DNA from: Sphingobacterium corticibacter
GTDB lineage: Bacteria; Bacteroidota; Bacteroidia; Sphingobacteriales; Sphingobacteriaceae
Length of the DNA: 64,000 nucleotides
NCBI RefSeq assembly: GCF_003076635.1
Contig: NZ_QDKG01000005.1
Coordinates: 1 to 64,000 of the forward strand
Reading direction: 5' to 3'
Part shown: positions 47,477 through 57,265 of the stretch, piece by piece
Position numbering within the stretch: position 1 is the stretch's first letter
How the letters are laid out: each line of letters opens with the position of its first letter
Translations under genes and position numbers: made by a program
The notes under the pieces: model-generated
Seen by the model: the letters and a program-made list of their open reading frames with translations, nothing else
Databases searched by the model: none
Told to the model about the DNA's origin: nothing

Positions 47477-47525
47477 AGATAGTTGTTAATGTAAAAAATA
47501 GAACAGGAGGATCAATTGCCCTCGC

Positions 47526-48692
47526 TTACTTCTGAATAGGAATGATCGTCGAGCCGTCTGTCAGCTTATCGAAGCCACTCAGCACGACGCGATCGCCTTC
47601 TTCAATTCCTTCTGAAATAATGTAGTTGTCCTTACTTTTTCCGCTCACCACCACATTGCGGCGTTGTACCTGGTTGGAGCTATTCGCGACATATACAAAG
47701 GTCCTATCTTGCAATTCATTGGTCGCCAATTGAGGGATCTGCAATACAGCTTCTTTGACCTCGGCAATTTTAAGTGTACCACTACTACCCGAACGCAAGA
47801 TATTGTCTTGATTGGCAAAGGTGGCTCGTAGTGAAATCGCACCGGTACTACGATCGACTTGTCCGTTCACCGCATCGACCACACCTTTAATCGGGTACTC
47901 TTCGCCATCGGCTAACACAAGAGTAACTTTCGGAAAGGTGAGCTTATTATTTCTATTGTATTCGCGACCAGCAATACTATCTTTCTTGGCTTGTGCCTTA
48001 GAAAAATACAAGAAATCAGACTCATTCATCGCGAAGTACACGTATACTTCCTGAATATCCGAAAGAAAAGTAAGCGGTTCTTTATCTCCTTTAGTCACCA
48101 AATTACCGATACGCTTAGGTATGCGACCTATATACCCACTTACAGGTGCCGTGATAAGGGTGAAATCTTTATTAATCTCTGCACTACGCACCGCGGCTTG
48201 GGCTTGTTGCAAAGTAGCCTGCGCTACTTCGTAATCGGATTGTGCTGCTGATAATCGCACATCAGAAATTACATCATTAGACACCAATGGCTTAAGCCGA
48301 TCAATCTCCAGCTGTGCATTCTTTAACTGCGCTTTGGCTACTTCAGCTGTTGCCAACATATTATTCAAGCTTTCTTGATAGGCAGATTGATCGACCTTGA
48401 AAAGCTTTTGCCCTTTTTGTACATAAGCACCCTCATCCACGTATATTTCCTGCAATAAGCCTTCTACTTGCGGTCTTACTTCGACGTTTACCTTACCTTC
48501 AATGGTACCTAGGTACGTCTTCACGGTGACGGCATCACTACGTTTTACAACGTGCACCGGCAAAGCAAGGGCTTTCTCCCCTTTTTCCTTTTCTTTGGAC
48601 TCGCTGTGGCTACAGCTATCCAATAAAAAAATCGCACTACAGAGCACGATAATCCATTGTGGTTGAAACCAATTGTTTTTCTTTATTAGCAT
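47526..48692 (-). CDS. RND efflux periplasmic adaptor (MFP) lipoprotein
   Basis: The 388-residue adaptor begins with a lipoprotein signal (IVLCSAIFLLDSC). It then has the first lipoyl half (VEVRPQVEGLLQEIYVDEGA), an alpha-hairpin of about residues 110-170, the second lipoyl half (FTLITAPVSGYIGRI) and beta-barrel and membrane-proximal domains. It links the RND pump to the outer-membrane channel. It is the first gene of the three-gene operon. Confidence 0.95.
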   Translation of the reverse strand: MLIKKNNWFQPQWIIVLCSAIFLLDSCSHSESKEKEKGEKALALPVHVVKRSDAVTVKTYLGTIEGKVNVEVRPQVEGLLQEIYVDEGAYVQKGQKLFKVDQSAYQESLNNMLATAEVAKAQLKNAQLEIDRLKPLVSNDVISDVRLSAAQSDYEVAQATLQQAQAAVRSAEINKDFTLITAPVSGYIGRIPKRIGNLVTKGDKEPLTFLSDIQEVYVYFAMNESDFLYFSKAQAKKDSIAGREYNRNNKLTFPKVTLVLADGEEYPIKGVVDAVNGQVDRSTGAISLRATFANQDNILRSGSSGTLKIAEVKEAVLQIPQLATNELQDRTFVYVANSSNQVQRRNVVVSGKSKDNYIISEGIEEGDRVVLSGFDKLTDGSTIIPIQK

Positions 48693-49044
48693 AGATGTCC
48701 TTAAGAAGTAACGTTTTTATTACAATACTCACTACTAAACGCTAAAATGACGCCAAATGGTATCTTTTAGATAAAATTAACGTGTATTTAACGCTCAAAA
48801 TAGCTACTTTTAGAGCAAAATTATAAAGGTAAACCCCTTGTAAATCAGCCATATTATTTAACAGCTAAGATGCAATGAAAAAAAATCAAATGCAGCAGTC
48901 TTTCGTTAGTAGATCATTTTGTGGCAACAATATACGAATTAGGTGTAATAATTGGTCGGCTTTTTGTATCTAACCTTAAATATATATTTCCCTTGAGAAA
49001 TCGTCTACCGCTTTGTGAATAGAGCTTTTCTCTCTCTCTTTTAA
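48693..49044. other. Intergenic region between the efflux operon and L,D-transpeptidase
   Basis: The 352-bp divergent region has no gene. A TAATTTTG element on the minus strand (48816-48823) is a candidate -7 for the efflux operon, with a 120-base leader. I see no pump-regulator gene next to the operon and no clear operator. Confidence 0.45.
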
Positions 49045-50109
49045 ATGGATAAAATGATCAAAAACGTTTATACTATTCGAACAGTATTTTGTGTCTTAAT
49101 GTCAATATTTCTTATGTTCTCCTGCCAAAACAAAACAGCAGAAGAAAAATCAATATCTGATGCGGAAAAAAGAACGGCAGATTCCCTAGCGCAAATAAAG
49201 GCAGCAGAAGAGGAAGTACGCAAGCAACCTGTTAAGGCAGCCGACATCAACCTGACGAAAGATCTGGAATACGATAAACATACCTTGGAAGATAGCTATG
49301 CGTATGAAGATACTACCCGAGTATTTCAATGGGACAAAATCAAAGAACGGCTGGCGGCTGTGGAGAATTTCCAACGCATGCCACACCAGTATGGTGTATT
49401 GCAGAATCATCGCAATAAAAATAGGGAAGCACCTTTAGTGAAAAATTGGAAACGAAATGCCTACAAGCGTGTGGCGGATTCGTTGGGAACAGAGCGCTGG
49501 CAAGGTGTGCCGCTGTATGCAACGGGTCAGCATGATGCACCGGAATTGTACGGCCGTGATGGATATCTTGTTATTATTACTAAAAATGACACCACCGCCG
49601 ATATGATGGAAGTGGAGGGCATCTCGCTACCGGGCAAATTTGATGTGCCGGATCGCTACGTAAAAGTATTAGGTGATACCGCTGTATTTGATCGGGTCGC
49701 CATCGTAGATGTGACAAACCAAAATATAGCCACCTTTCAAAAAACAGATAAAGGAGCTTGGAAAGTATTAAGTATGAATCCAGCCACCAGCGGCATGCAC
49801 AAACCGCCATTTTCTACCGAGACACCTTTAGGCGTTTATGTAGTTCAGGAGAAAAAGAAGAAAATGATGTTCCTAAAAGATGGCACCTCTACTATTCAGG
49901 GATTTGCCCCATATGCAACTAGATTCAGTAATGGCGGCTATATCCATGGTGTGCCAGTAAATAATCCTAAGGGTAAAATCGTTGAGTACAGCTGGTCATT
50001 GGGTACCGTACCTCGCTCACACATGTGCGTTAGAAATGCTTCTTCCCACGCAGAATTTGTATATAATTGGACTAAAACCTTATCATCCCTGATTATCGTA
50101 ATTGAGTAG
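49045..50109 (+). CDS. L,D-transpeptidase lipoprotein (YkuD fold)
   Basis: The 354-residue protein has a lipoprotein-type signal (VFCVLMSIFLMFSC). A charged coiled segment follows, then a C-terminal YkuD domain with YIHGVP and SHMCVRN. The catalytic cysteine and the following arginine are present, but the usual glycine before the cysteine (SHGCVR) is methionine. These enzymes make 3-3 crosslinks in peptidoglycan or attach proteins to it. The next gene is a second L,D-transpeptidase in the same direction. Confidence 0.85.
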   Translation: MDKMIKNVYTIRTVFCVLMSIFLMFSCQNKTAEEKSISDAEKRTADSLAQIKAAEEEVRKQPVKAADINLTKDLEYDKHTLEDSYAYEDTTRVFQWDKIKERLAAVENFQRMPHQYGVLQNHRNKNREAPLVKNWKRNAYKRVADSLGTERWQGVPLYATGQHDAPELYGRDGYLVIITKNDTTADMMEVEGISLPGKFDVPDRYVKVLGDTAVFDRVAIVDVTNQNIATFQKTDKGAWKVLSMNPATSGMHKPPFSTETPLGVYVVQEKKKKMMFLKDGTSTIQGFAPYATRFSNGGYIHGVPVNNPKGKIVEYSWSLGTVPRSHMCVRNASSHAEFVYNWTKTLSSLIIVIE

Positions 50110-50185
50110 TTTTACATAATTTAACATTTTCGTAACACCTTTATTACTAGATTTGTGCATTCATAAAAAAAGGGAAGAAGGGATT

Positions 50186-50980
50186 ATGAGGAAGATTTTT
50201 TTTGGAATTTTGGCGTCTGTTAGTTTAATATTTATTGCATTCGCCAGCTTTAAAGACCGATATGTTGACCAACCTGCCGAGAAAATAACGGCTATTGATA
50301 TCGCAAAACCAGATCCATTTTATCAGATTCGTGCTATGTACGATAGCTTGCATGTCGATAGTATATTAAACTATCAGGCATTCGAAGAAGCGATGTACGG
50401 TTATGAATCGATGCGCCACCGCACAAAAAAGGAGCTGATCACGGTGATTGATTTCACCTTGCCATCTACCGAGAAACGGCTTTACGTCATTGATTTAAAG
50501 AACAAAAAACTACTGCACCATAGCGTTGTAGCCCACGGTCGTAATACAGGTGAAAACTATGCTACAAACTTTTCTAATAAACATGGGTCTTTTCAAAGCT
50601 CTTTGGGATTTTACGTAACTGCTGAAACGTATCAAGGTGGAAATGGCTATTCGCTTCGTCTTGATGGCTTAGAAAAGGGCATTAACGATCAAGCAAGAGC
50701 GCGGGCGATCGTGATGCATGGCGCAGATTACTGCAATGTCAATCTAGCAAAAAGCATGGGAAGATTGGGGCGCTCTTATGGTTGTCCAGCGCTGCCGCGC
50801 GAAATAAATGCGGCTGTTATTAATACGATCAAAGGCGGTTCTATGATGTACATCTATGCTAACAATAAAAATTACATGGCAAGTAGTAACATCTTGAAAA
50901 CTAAAACAACTTCTAAAACGATGCTCGCTCAGCATGATGAGGTTGAAAATACAGCTGCACCAACAGTGGTATTGAATTAA
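50186..50980 (+). CDS. Murein L,D-transpeptidase catalytic-domain protein
   Basis: From the ATG at 50186, which follows a purine-rich ribosome site, the product has 264 residues with an N-terminal signal (FFGILASVSLIFIAFA). The C-terminal half has VMHGADYCN and SYGCPAL, the histidine and cysteine arrangement of this family. It acts in the periplasm. It is 76 bp downstream of the lipoprotein L,D-transpeptidase; the ATG at 50153 is less likely because it would place a charged stretch before the signal. Confidence 0.85.
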   Translation: MRKIFFGILASVSLIFIAFASFKDRYVDQPAEKITAIDIAKPDPFYQIRAMYDSLHVDSILNYQAFEEAMYGYESMRHRTKKELITVIDFTLPSTEKRLYVIDLKNKKLLHHSVVAHGRNTGENYATNFSNKHGSFQSSLGFYVTAETYQGGNGYSLRLDGLEKGINDQARARAIVMHGADYCNVNLAKSMGRLGRSYGCPALPREINAAVINTIKGGSMMYIYANNKNYMASSNILKTKTTSKTMLAQHDEVENTAAPTVVLN

Positions 50981-50989
50981 TATTTTCCG

Positions 50990-51754
50990 TTAGATTTCGA
51001 TCTGCAAACCATCATAAGCTAAAGATACATGCGGAGGCAACTCCGTATGTATTTCTGTATGTCGACCAAAACGGTGGCTGATGTGCGTAAAGTAAGCTTG
51101 TTTTGGATGCACGCGATCTACCACTGCTAGCGCTTCCTCCAGCGTAAGATGAGAAATGTGCGCTTCGCGTTGTAAGGCATTTAAGACCAGCACCTCCACT
51201 CCTTCTAATAAACGGTAAGATTCTTCAGCTATGGTCTTTGCATCCGTGATATAGGCGAAATTGTCGATACGAAAGCCTAAAACGGGCATACGATAATGCA
51301 TCACCTCAATGGGCATCACTTCTTTGCCAAATAAATCAAAAGCTTGTGCGGCATGAATCTCTTCCAATTCTAACTGTGGAACGCCTGGATACTTATGATC
51401 TGCAAAAGCATAATAAAACTCTCTCCGAAGCGCATCATGCGACACATCTGTACCATAAATAGGAATGGATTCTTGTTGGAGATAGTTGAATGCGCGCACG
51501 TCATCCAATCCAGCGATGTGATCTTTGTGCGAATGTGTGATGAGCACCGCGTCTAATCGAGGCACTTCTTCTCGCAACATTTGCGCGCGAAAGTCTGGCC
51601 CTGTATCCACCACAATCTGTCGACCATCGTACGAAATTAGAATCGATGAGCGTAAACGCTTGTCTTTATGATCTGGAGATGTGCATACATGGCAATGGCA
51701 ACCGATCATCGGCACACCTTGAGAGGTACCTGTTCCTAAAAATGTAACTTTCAA
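50990..51754 (-). CDS. MBL-fold phosphodiesterase-like hydrolase (PhnP type)
   Basis: The 254-residue protein opens with MKVTFLGTGTSQGVPMIGC, then CxC/H positions that resemble the extra zinc site of PhnP (CHCHVC). It has the metal motif ITHSHKDHIAGLDDVRA and the late THISHRFGRH. PhnP-type enzymes hydrolyse cyclic phosphodiesters; the substrate here is unproven. It converges with the L,D-transpeptidase gene, with 9 bp between the stops. Confidence 0.9.
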   Translation of the reverse strand: MKVTFLGTGTSQGVPMIGCHCHVCTSPDHKDKRLRSSILISYDGRQIVVDTGPDFRAQMLREEVPRLDAVLITHSHKDHIAGLDDVRAFNYLQQESIPIYGTDVSHDALRREFYYAFADHKYPGVPQLELEEIHAAQAFDLFGKEVMPIEVMHYRMPVLGFRIDNFAYITDAKTIAEESYRLLEGVEVLVLNALQREAHISHLTLEEALAVVDRVHPKQAYFTHISHRFGRHTEIHTELPPHVSLAYDGLQIEI

Positions 51755-51928
51755 ATTATTGATCGATTTTTGTGTTGTACACCGCTAATTTCGCTTCTCC
51801 ACACCGACAATTAGGAAATCTACTGATCGAAATGGCTCGTGCTCAACATTTGTTAACGGCCGGTCGGCAATAAGCTAAATTACCGACTTGAAGTTAAGAA
51901 GGATTCTGCTAAGATCAAAGCTCGCAGC

Positions 51929-52924
51929 TTATTTCTGGAAGCAGATTTTATCTAGGTAATTTTGGATAAAGCCTGATCCGTAGGCTACCAATTGTACGTA
52001 AGCCGCCGGTACCGCATTAAGTGCAACGACTAGATCTTTTGTGGTATTCAAAGCGTGAAGAAATAGCGCAATGGTATACAGGGATAAGAAAGCATAGCCA
52101 AGATAAGCGATTTGTACAAACAACGTGATGCCGCCATAAGTCAATACATTGAGCAGCGTAAGCATAGCTATAACGACCAATCCGATTACGAAAACTGCCG
52201 GCAAGACATGTACCCATTTCAATTCTTTCGGATAGATCTTGTAGATATCTATTCTACCTTTTCCAAAGAGGTAGGTTTGCCTAAAAAATTGGGATAGATC
52301 TGTGCGTCTCTTGTGGTACACAAATGCTTCGGGGATCAGCCCCACATGGAATCCTTCGGCAATCATTCGGATACTAAACTCAATATCTTCTGATCGTCTA
52401 GAAAGACGAAATCCTTGCGTACGTTCCCATACCGCACGCGAAATGCCCATATTAAAACTGCGCGGATGAAAAGGCCCGATGTGTTTTTTATTACCCCGTA
52501 TTCCACCAGTCGTCAGTGGTGAAGTCATGCTGTAACTGATCGCTTTTTGCATATCAGAGAAGGAATCATGCGCCGCATCTGGACCACCAAATGCGTCAAG
52601 CTGCTGTGCTCCAATACCAGCAGCAACCTGTTGCAGGTATTGGGGCGGTACGATGACATCAGAGTCTAATACGATGAAGAAATCGCCCTTCGCTTTTCCG
52701 AATCCATAATTACGCGCAAAACCCTGTCCTGTATTTTCAGTCAGATAATAATGCACATCTAGGCGATCGGCAAATGCTTGCACAATATCTCGCGCCTGAA
52801 TGCGAGAACCATCTTCTACGATAATAATTTCGAAATCGGGATACTGCTGCCCGGTCAACGACTCCAACAGTTCGTGAATCTCCTGCGGCCTATTATAAAG
52901 CGGTATAATGATGGAGAAAAACAT
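51929..52924 (-). CDS. Family 2 glycosyltransferase with membrane segments
   Basis: The 331-residue protein has the GT2 start FFSIIIPLYNRPQEIHELLE, VEDGSR, VLDSDVIVPP (DxD), and the acceptor-side RSEDIEFSIRMIAEGF (ED). About three hydrophobic helices follow after residue 240. It likely transfers a sugar on a lipid carrier at the inner membrane. It begins directly after the stop of the second glycosyltransferase with no gap. Confidence 0.9.
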   Translation of the reverse strand: MFFSIIIPLYNRPQEIHELLESLTGQQYPDFEIIIVEDGSRIQARDIVQAFADRLDVHYYLTENTGQGFARNYGFGKAKGDFFIVLDSDVIVPPQYLQQVAAGIGAQQLDAFGGPDAAHDSFSDMQKAISYSMTSPLTTGGIRGNKKHIGPFHPRSFNMGISRAVWERTQGFRLSRRSEDIEFSIRMIAEGFHVGLIPEAFVYHKRRTDLSQFFRQTYLFGKGRIDIYKIYPKELKWVHVLPAVFVIGLVVIAMLTLLNVLTYGGITLFVQIAYLGYAFLSLYTIALFLHALNTTKDLVVALNAVPAAYVQLVAYGSGFIQNYLDKICFQK

Positions 52925-53893
52925 CTAAATAACTTGCTCGATATGGTACTTATTGCGGTCGGATCCATTGCGGGATACCAATTCTGCGACAAAGCCCGTC
53001 AGGAAAAGTTGTGTACCCAATATAATCGCCACTAAAGACAGATAGAATAAAGGTTGATCCGTCACATTACGATACGGCGTGGCATTGGCTATACTAGCTA
53101 ATTTATCGAATATCAGATATAACGTAATTACAAAACCAACCAAGAAACTCAGCACGCCAATGGGCCCGAAGAAGTGCATCGGACGCTTGGCAAACTTGCC
53201 CACGAAAAAGATAGATGCTAGATCTAAAAATCCTTTAATAAAGCGACCTGGACCAAATTTGGTGGTGCCATATTTCCGCGGATAATGTTGTACTACCTGT
53301 TCTTGAATCTTACTAAATCCAGCCCACTTGGCCAATACCGGAATATAGCGATGCATTTCACCATATACTTCGATGCTTTTAACCACATCTTTCCGATAAG
53401 CCTTTAAGCCGCAATTAAAATCATGCAAATTGTGTATGCCCGACATACTTCGTGTCACGGAGTTAAACAATTTGGTAGGAATTGTTTTCGAAAGCGGATC
53501 ATGGCGTTTCTGTTTCCAACCTGACACTAGATCTGCATTTTGATTGGTGATGCGATCGTATAGTTCTGGAATCTCATCCGGACTATCTTGCAGATCGGCG
53601 TCCATCGTAATCACCACCTCTCCCTCTGCGGCGGCAAAGCCAACGTTGAGCGCAGCTGATTTTCCGTAATTACGACGGAAGCGAATTCCCGTAATCTTCG
53701 GATTTGATTCTTTCAGCTGTACGATGGTTTTCCAGGAACGATCTGTACTTCCATCATCTACTAAGATCACCTCGTAAGCAAATCCATGTTGCACCATCAC
53801 GCGATCTATCCAAGCGGTCAATTCGGGCAGTGACTCTTCCTCATTATACAATGGCACTACCACTGAAATATCTATGCTTACAGGCTGTAACAT
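52925..53893 (-). CDS. DPM1/GtrB-like glycosyltransferase
   Basis: The 322-residue GT2 protein resembles polyprenyl-phosphate sugar transferases. It has SVVVPLYNEEESLPEL, LVDDGSTDRSW, TMDADLQDSPDEIP and VSGWKQKRHDP, followed by two transmembrane helices (about 235-255 and 275-300). Such proteins load glucose or mannose onto undecaprenyl phosphate. It is upstream of the other glycosyltransferase and downstream of the DUF4199 gene in the same direction. Confidence 0.93.
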   Translation of the reverse strand: MLQPVSIDISVVVPLYNEEESLPELTAWIDRVMVQHGFAYEVILVDDGSTDRSWKTIVQLKESNPKITGIRFRRNYGKSAALNVGFAAAEGEVVITMDADLQDSPDEIPELYDRITNQNADLVSGWKQKRHDPLSKTIPTKLFNSVTRSMSGIHNLHDFNCGLKAYRKDVVKSIEVYGEMHRYIPVLAKWAGFSKIQEQVVQHYPRKYGTTKFGPGRFIKGFLDLASIFFVGKFAKRPMHFFGPIGVLSFLVGFVITLYLIFDKLASIANATPYRNVTDQPLFYLSLVAIILGTQLFLTGFVAELVSRNGSDRNKYHIEQVI

Positions 53894-53932
53894 TTAGCAG
53901 AATAAATTATTTAAATACAAGAACTAAAAACA

Positions 53933-54556
53933 TTAATTAGTAGGATCTTGCGGCGTTTGCCAAGGGTGCGCATTATCCGCCGAATCATCTACAAAAATGG
54001 GTTGCTCTTTTTTGAAGATGGCTGCCAAGATCAACGCTAAGATGAAATACATGATAAGCGATACCGCTAATGCTTGGATGAGGTTAGCGAAAGAAAAAGT
54101 ATATAATCCTTCTTTCTGTACCTCCAATTGCTCTACGGTAGAATCGATCTGCTCATCCGGAAAACCCATAGATTCTAGTGATTCAATAGATAGATTCATC
54201 ATGTTATCGATAGCACGCTCTTCCAAAGATGGCATTACTTGGCTGACAATTTTTGAGCCTACAGTAGATAGCACTACGGATACTGCCAACACGATAAAGA
54301 TATGGCTCAACGCGGTACGAAAATCCCAATAACCTCCCGCCTGGCGACGTAATCTCACGGCAAGTAGACAAGTAATCACCAAAGGAACTACATATACCAA
54401 TAATATGCTCACGAAAGACACCGTCATAATACCAGTCGCATTGGCACCGATAATCAGGGTGATAATACCTAGTACGAAACTGATTACACCAAGAATCACT
54501 CCGTAAATAGCGGCTTGTTTCTTTAGATCGGTTGACTCTACGGGTATACTGCTCAT
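53933..54556 (-). CDS. DUF4199 membrane protein
   Basis: The 207-residue protein has four hydrophobic helices (about 13-35, 40-65, 85-105 and 160-182). It also has the DUF4199 pattern RRQAGGYWDFRTALSHIFIV. The function of DUF4199 is unknown, and it is confined largely to Bacteroidota. The gene is part of a run with the dihydroorotase-like gene upstream and two glycosyltransferases downstream. Confidence 0.85.
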   Translation of the reverse strand: MSSIPVESTDLKKQAAIYGVILGVISFVLGIITLIIGANATGIMTVSFVSILLVYVVPLVITCLLAVRLRRQAGGYWDFRTALSHIFIVLAVSVVLSTVGSKIVSQVMPSLEERAIDNMMNLSIESLESMGFPDEQIDSTVEQLEVQKEGLYTFSFANLIQALAVSLIMYFILALILAAIFKKEQPIFVDDSADNAHPWQTPQDPTN

Positions 54557-54566
54557 AAAAATAGTT

Positions 54567-55235
54567 TTAGTTGTTGAATTGAATAATTAGTTGGTAAATA
54601 GCCAAATCTAATGATTTGCGATCACTTTGTTCTAAAAATTCTTCGATAGCAGCTTGATCCGGACGCGGCTCTGCGAAAAACGACATCAAGGGATAGAAGA
54701 TATCTTTAATCTCTTCTTCTATATCAATCTTAGCGCCTACTTTCGCAATTTCTCCAAAGCTGCTTTCTACCAAAATTTGGTTTTTAATCACTTCTTCGTA
54801 AATGCGGTGCTCATCTTGGAATTCGTCTTCCTCAACTAGTAAAAACTCCTTTAAGTAGTCGTCCAAAGATGGCTCAACATCAGCATCTTCACACTCCTTT
54901 AGATAAAGTAATACATTAAGCAATTCGCTACCGCGATCCAGTGTATCTTCTTCAATAGCTTCCCACTCTTCGGAGTCCAAATAATCTTCTTCTAACTTCT
55001 GTACATCTTCGGCAAAGAAGTTGATCATCAACAAATCGAAGACATACTCACGCAGCTCTTCAAAGCGTGGGTGATTATCAAATGTTTCATCCAACTTAGA
55101 GACTTTGTCCATAAATGGAAGATCCGCGTCAAAAGTTGTCGTAAGTTCGGTTTCAATACCGCTAAAATCTTGTTCTTCTACCGTAGCAAAATACTGTAGC
55201 GCATTGTGCAAGGCATTCTTTACATGTGCATCCAT
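54567..55235 (-). CDS. Acidic conserved hypothetical protein
   Basis: The 222-residue protein is strongly acidic, predicted to be all alpha-helical, and has no signal or membrane segment. I do not recognise its family. Segments such as KLEEDYLDSEEWEAIEEDTL and LVEEDEFQDEHRIYEEV show the composition. It lies 10 bp from each neighbour between the DUF4199 and dihydroorotase-like genes and is clearly in the operon. It is probably cytoplasmic. Confidence 0.7.
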   Translation of the reverse strand: MDAHVKNALHNALQYFATVEEQDFSGIETELTTTFDADLPFMDKVSKLDETFDNHPRFEELREYVFDLLMINFFAEDVQKLEEDYLDSEEWEAIEEDTLDRGSELLNVLLYLKECEDADVEPSLDDYLKEFLLVEEDEFQDEHRIYEEVIKNQILVESSFGEIAKVGAKIDIEEEIKDIFYPLMSFFAEPRPDQAAIEEFLEQSDRKSLDLAIYQLIIQFNN

Positions 55236-55244
55236 ATCGATGTG

Positions 55245-56516
55245 TTATTTTGTGTAACGTGTAAGTTGTTTATTATTGGCTGTTAGCAATACTTTACCAA
55301 CAAGTTCTTTGCCAAACCAAGGATTATTAGCTCCTTTTGATTGGTTGCTTTTCTGATCGTACGTCCATTTTGCTGTTGGGTCGAATAAGACGAAGTTGGC
55401 GACCGCACCTTCTTCCATAGTTGGCAAAGGTAATCCTACCACTTGACGTGGTCGAATAGCTAGCACGTCTACAATTTCTTCGGCCGATAGGCCAGCGGAT
55501 AGTAACGTGGGCAACACGGTCTGCAACGAAGCAATTCCATCTGCAGCAATATGAAACTCCACTTGCTTGAATTCGATCTCGTGCGGTGTATGCTGTGATA
55601 CCACCGCATCGATCGTACCATCGCGCAGTCCTTCGCGTAGCGCATCTACATCTTGCTGTGTACGTAACGGTGGACTAACTTTATAATTACTATCGAAGCT
55701 TGTGACAGATTCATCCGTCAGCAACAGATGATGTGCTGCTACATCGCAGGTCACTTGTAATCCATTTTCTTTCGCCTGGCGAATCAAGTCGACGCTTCCA
55801 GCAGTAGAGATTGTTGAGAAGTGAATGCGGGCATCGTGGTAAGCGGCTAATTTGATATTGCGCGACACCATTAATTCTTCCGCAAGATTAGGAATACCTT
55901 TCATGCCGAGGTACGTACTCACCTCGCCTTCATTCATTTTGTTGCCCCCGGCAATAGACTCATCTTGAGCAAACGCCATGATCAATCCATCAAATCCTTT
56001 GGAATACAACAATGCGCGGCTCATCAAGCCTGCCTGTTGCACACTGTGATCACCATCGCTAAAAGCGATTGCACCAGCCAGCTTCATATCGTATAGTTCT
56101 GCCAACTCTTCTCCTTGGCGTTTTTTGCTGATTGCCCCAACAGGATGCACATCGACTACTGCGCCACGACTTTGATTGACTATTAAAGCCACTTCCGAGC
56201 GTGTATAAATAGCCGGGTTTGTATTTGGGTGGATCGCGACGCCAGTAAAGCCACCTGCGGCTGCGGATGCAATACCCGTTTGCAAATCTTCTTTGGTTTC
56301 TAATCCCGGCTCGCCAAAATTGGCATTCAAATCAAAAAAACCTGGCGCTATGTAGCTACCCTTGGCATCGATCACTTCAATGTCAGCACGATCAATGCTA
56401 TTTTGCTTACCAATAAATTTGATGATACCATCCTCCAGCAATACATCCACCTCCGAAAGGTGATGCGCATGCTCGGGCGATACCAACACTGCTGAAGTAA
56501 TTAGAACAGTAGCCAT
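55245..56516 (-). CDS. Dihydroorotase-like protein lacking metal ligands
   Basis: The 423-residue amidohydrolase-fold protein aligns by eye with class I dihydroorotase: GFFDLNANFGEPGLETKED, HPNTNP, SVDLIRQAKENGLQVTCDVA and SPPLRTQQDVDALREGL. The catalytic residues are missing. DxHxH is N64-x-N66, the second-shell histidine segment reads MAFAQDE, HVST reads TIST, and TDHAPH reads SQHTPH (D replaced by Q308). Catalytically dead PyrC homologues are known in some bacteria as partners of aspartate transcarbamoylase. The frame is intact, so loss of chemistry rather than decay is suggested. Confidence 0.85.
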   Translation of the reverse strand: MATVLITSAVLVSPEHAHHLSEVDVLLEDGIIKFIGKQNSIDRADIEVIDAKGSYIAPGFFDLNANFGEPGLETKEDLQTGIASAAAGGFTGVAIHPNTNPAIYTRSEVALIVNQSRGAVVDVHPVGAISKKRQGEELAELYDMKLAGAIAFSDGDHSVQQAGLMSRALLYSKGFDGLIMAFAQDESIAGGNKMNEGEVSTYLGMKGIPNLAEELMVSRNIKLAAYHDARIHFSTISTAGSVDLIRQAKENGLQVTCDVAAHHLLLTDESVTSFDSNYKVSPPLRTQQDVDALREGLRDGTIDAVVSQHTPHEIEFKQVEFHIAADGIASLQTVLPTLLSAGLSAEEIVDVLAIRPRQVVGLPLPTMEEGAVANFVLFDPTAKWTYDQKSNQSKGANNPWFGKELVGKVLLTANNKQLTRYTK

Positions 56517-56704
56517 GTATGTTTGTACGTGAATAGGTAATGTGGATAAAACAATTTATTCACCATTTGATTAACTTGTATCAAACGGTTTCCAGATGTG
56601 ATCTGGCTGCACTCAGGTAGATTTTCCAACTTCAAATATCTAAGTAGTGTCATTGGAGAACAAATGTACAAAATAGGATCAGATTTGCCTATAGCTATGC
56701 TAAA

Positions 56705-57265
56705 TCAATTCCCCCACTGATAGCCATTACTTGGCAAGTCGACTAAATTCAGCACGCGATCGGTCACTGTTTTAATCAATTGCTCTAATGATTGGGGGTT
56801 GCTGTAAAACGATGGACTTGCAGGACAGATAATTCCACCCGACTGCGTAATCGTTGTCATATTATTCAGATGGATCAGACTGTAAGGCGTTTCGCGTGCT
56901 ACCAACACCAGTTTTCGACGTTCTTTTAAGATCACGTCGGCAGCACGGGTAGTCAGGTCATTGGAGATTCCCTGTGCAATACGCGCCATCGTCCCCATCG
57001 AGCACGGACAAATAATCATGGTATCATAACCAGCCGAACCAGAAGCAAATGGCGCATAGAAATCATTGCGATCGTAAAAAGTGACCGGATAATCCTGATA
57101 AGACTCATCACCCAGCTCCACTTTCCATACGTCCTTAGCATTTTGCGACATCACTACACCAATGGCACTCACGTGCTCTTTCATCTGTACCAGACTATTC
57201 AATAAGACTTTGGCATACAATGCACCGCTAGCGCCAGTAATCGCAACAACTATTTTTCTGCTCAT
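56705..57265 (-). CDS. ubiX: Flavin prenyltransferase UbiX
   Basis: UbiX attaches a dimethylallyl group to FMN to make the prenylated flavin used by UbiD-type decarboxylases. The 186-residue protein begins KIVVAITGASGALYA and has ICPCSMGTMARIAQGISNDLTTRAADV and KLVLVARETPYSLIHLNNM, all family signatures. No ubiD is next to it. It is preceded by a promoter and two hairpins (57299-57403) that could control it. Confidence 0.95.
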   Translation of the reverse strand: MSRKIVVAITGASGALYAKVLLNSLVQMKEHVSAIGVVMSQNAKDVWKVELGDESYQDYPVTFYDRNDFYAPFASGSAGYDTMIICPCSMGTMARIAQGISNDLTTRAADVILKERRKLVLVARETPYSLIHLNNMTTITQSGGIICPASPSFYSNPQSLEQLIKTVTDRVLNLVDLPSNGYQWGN

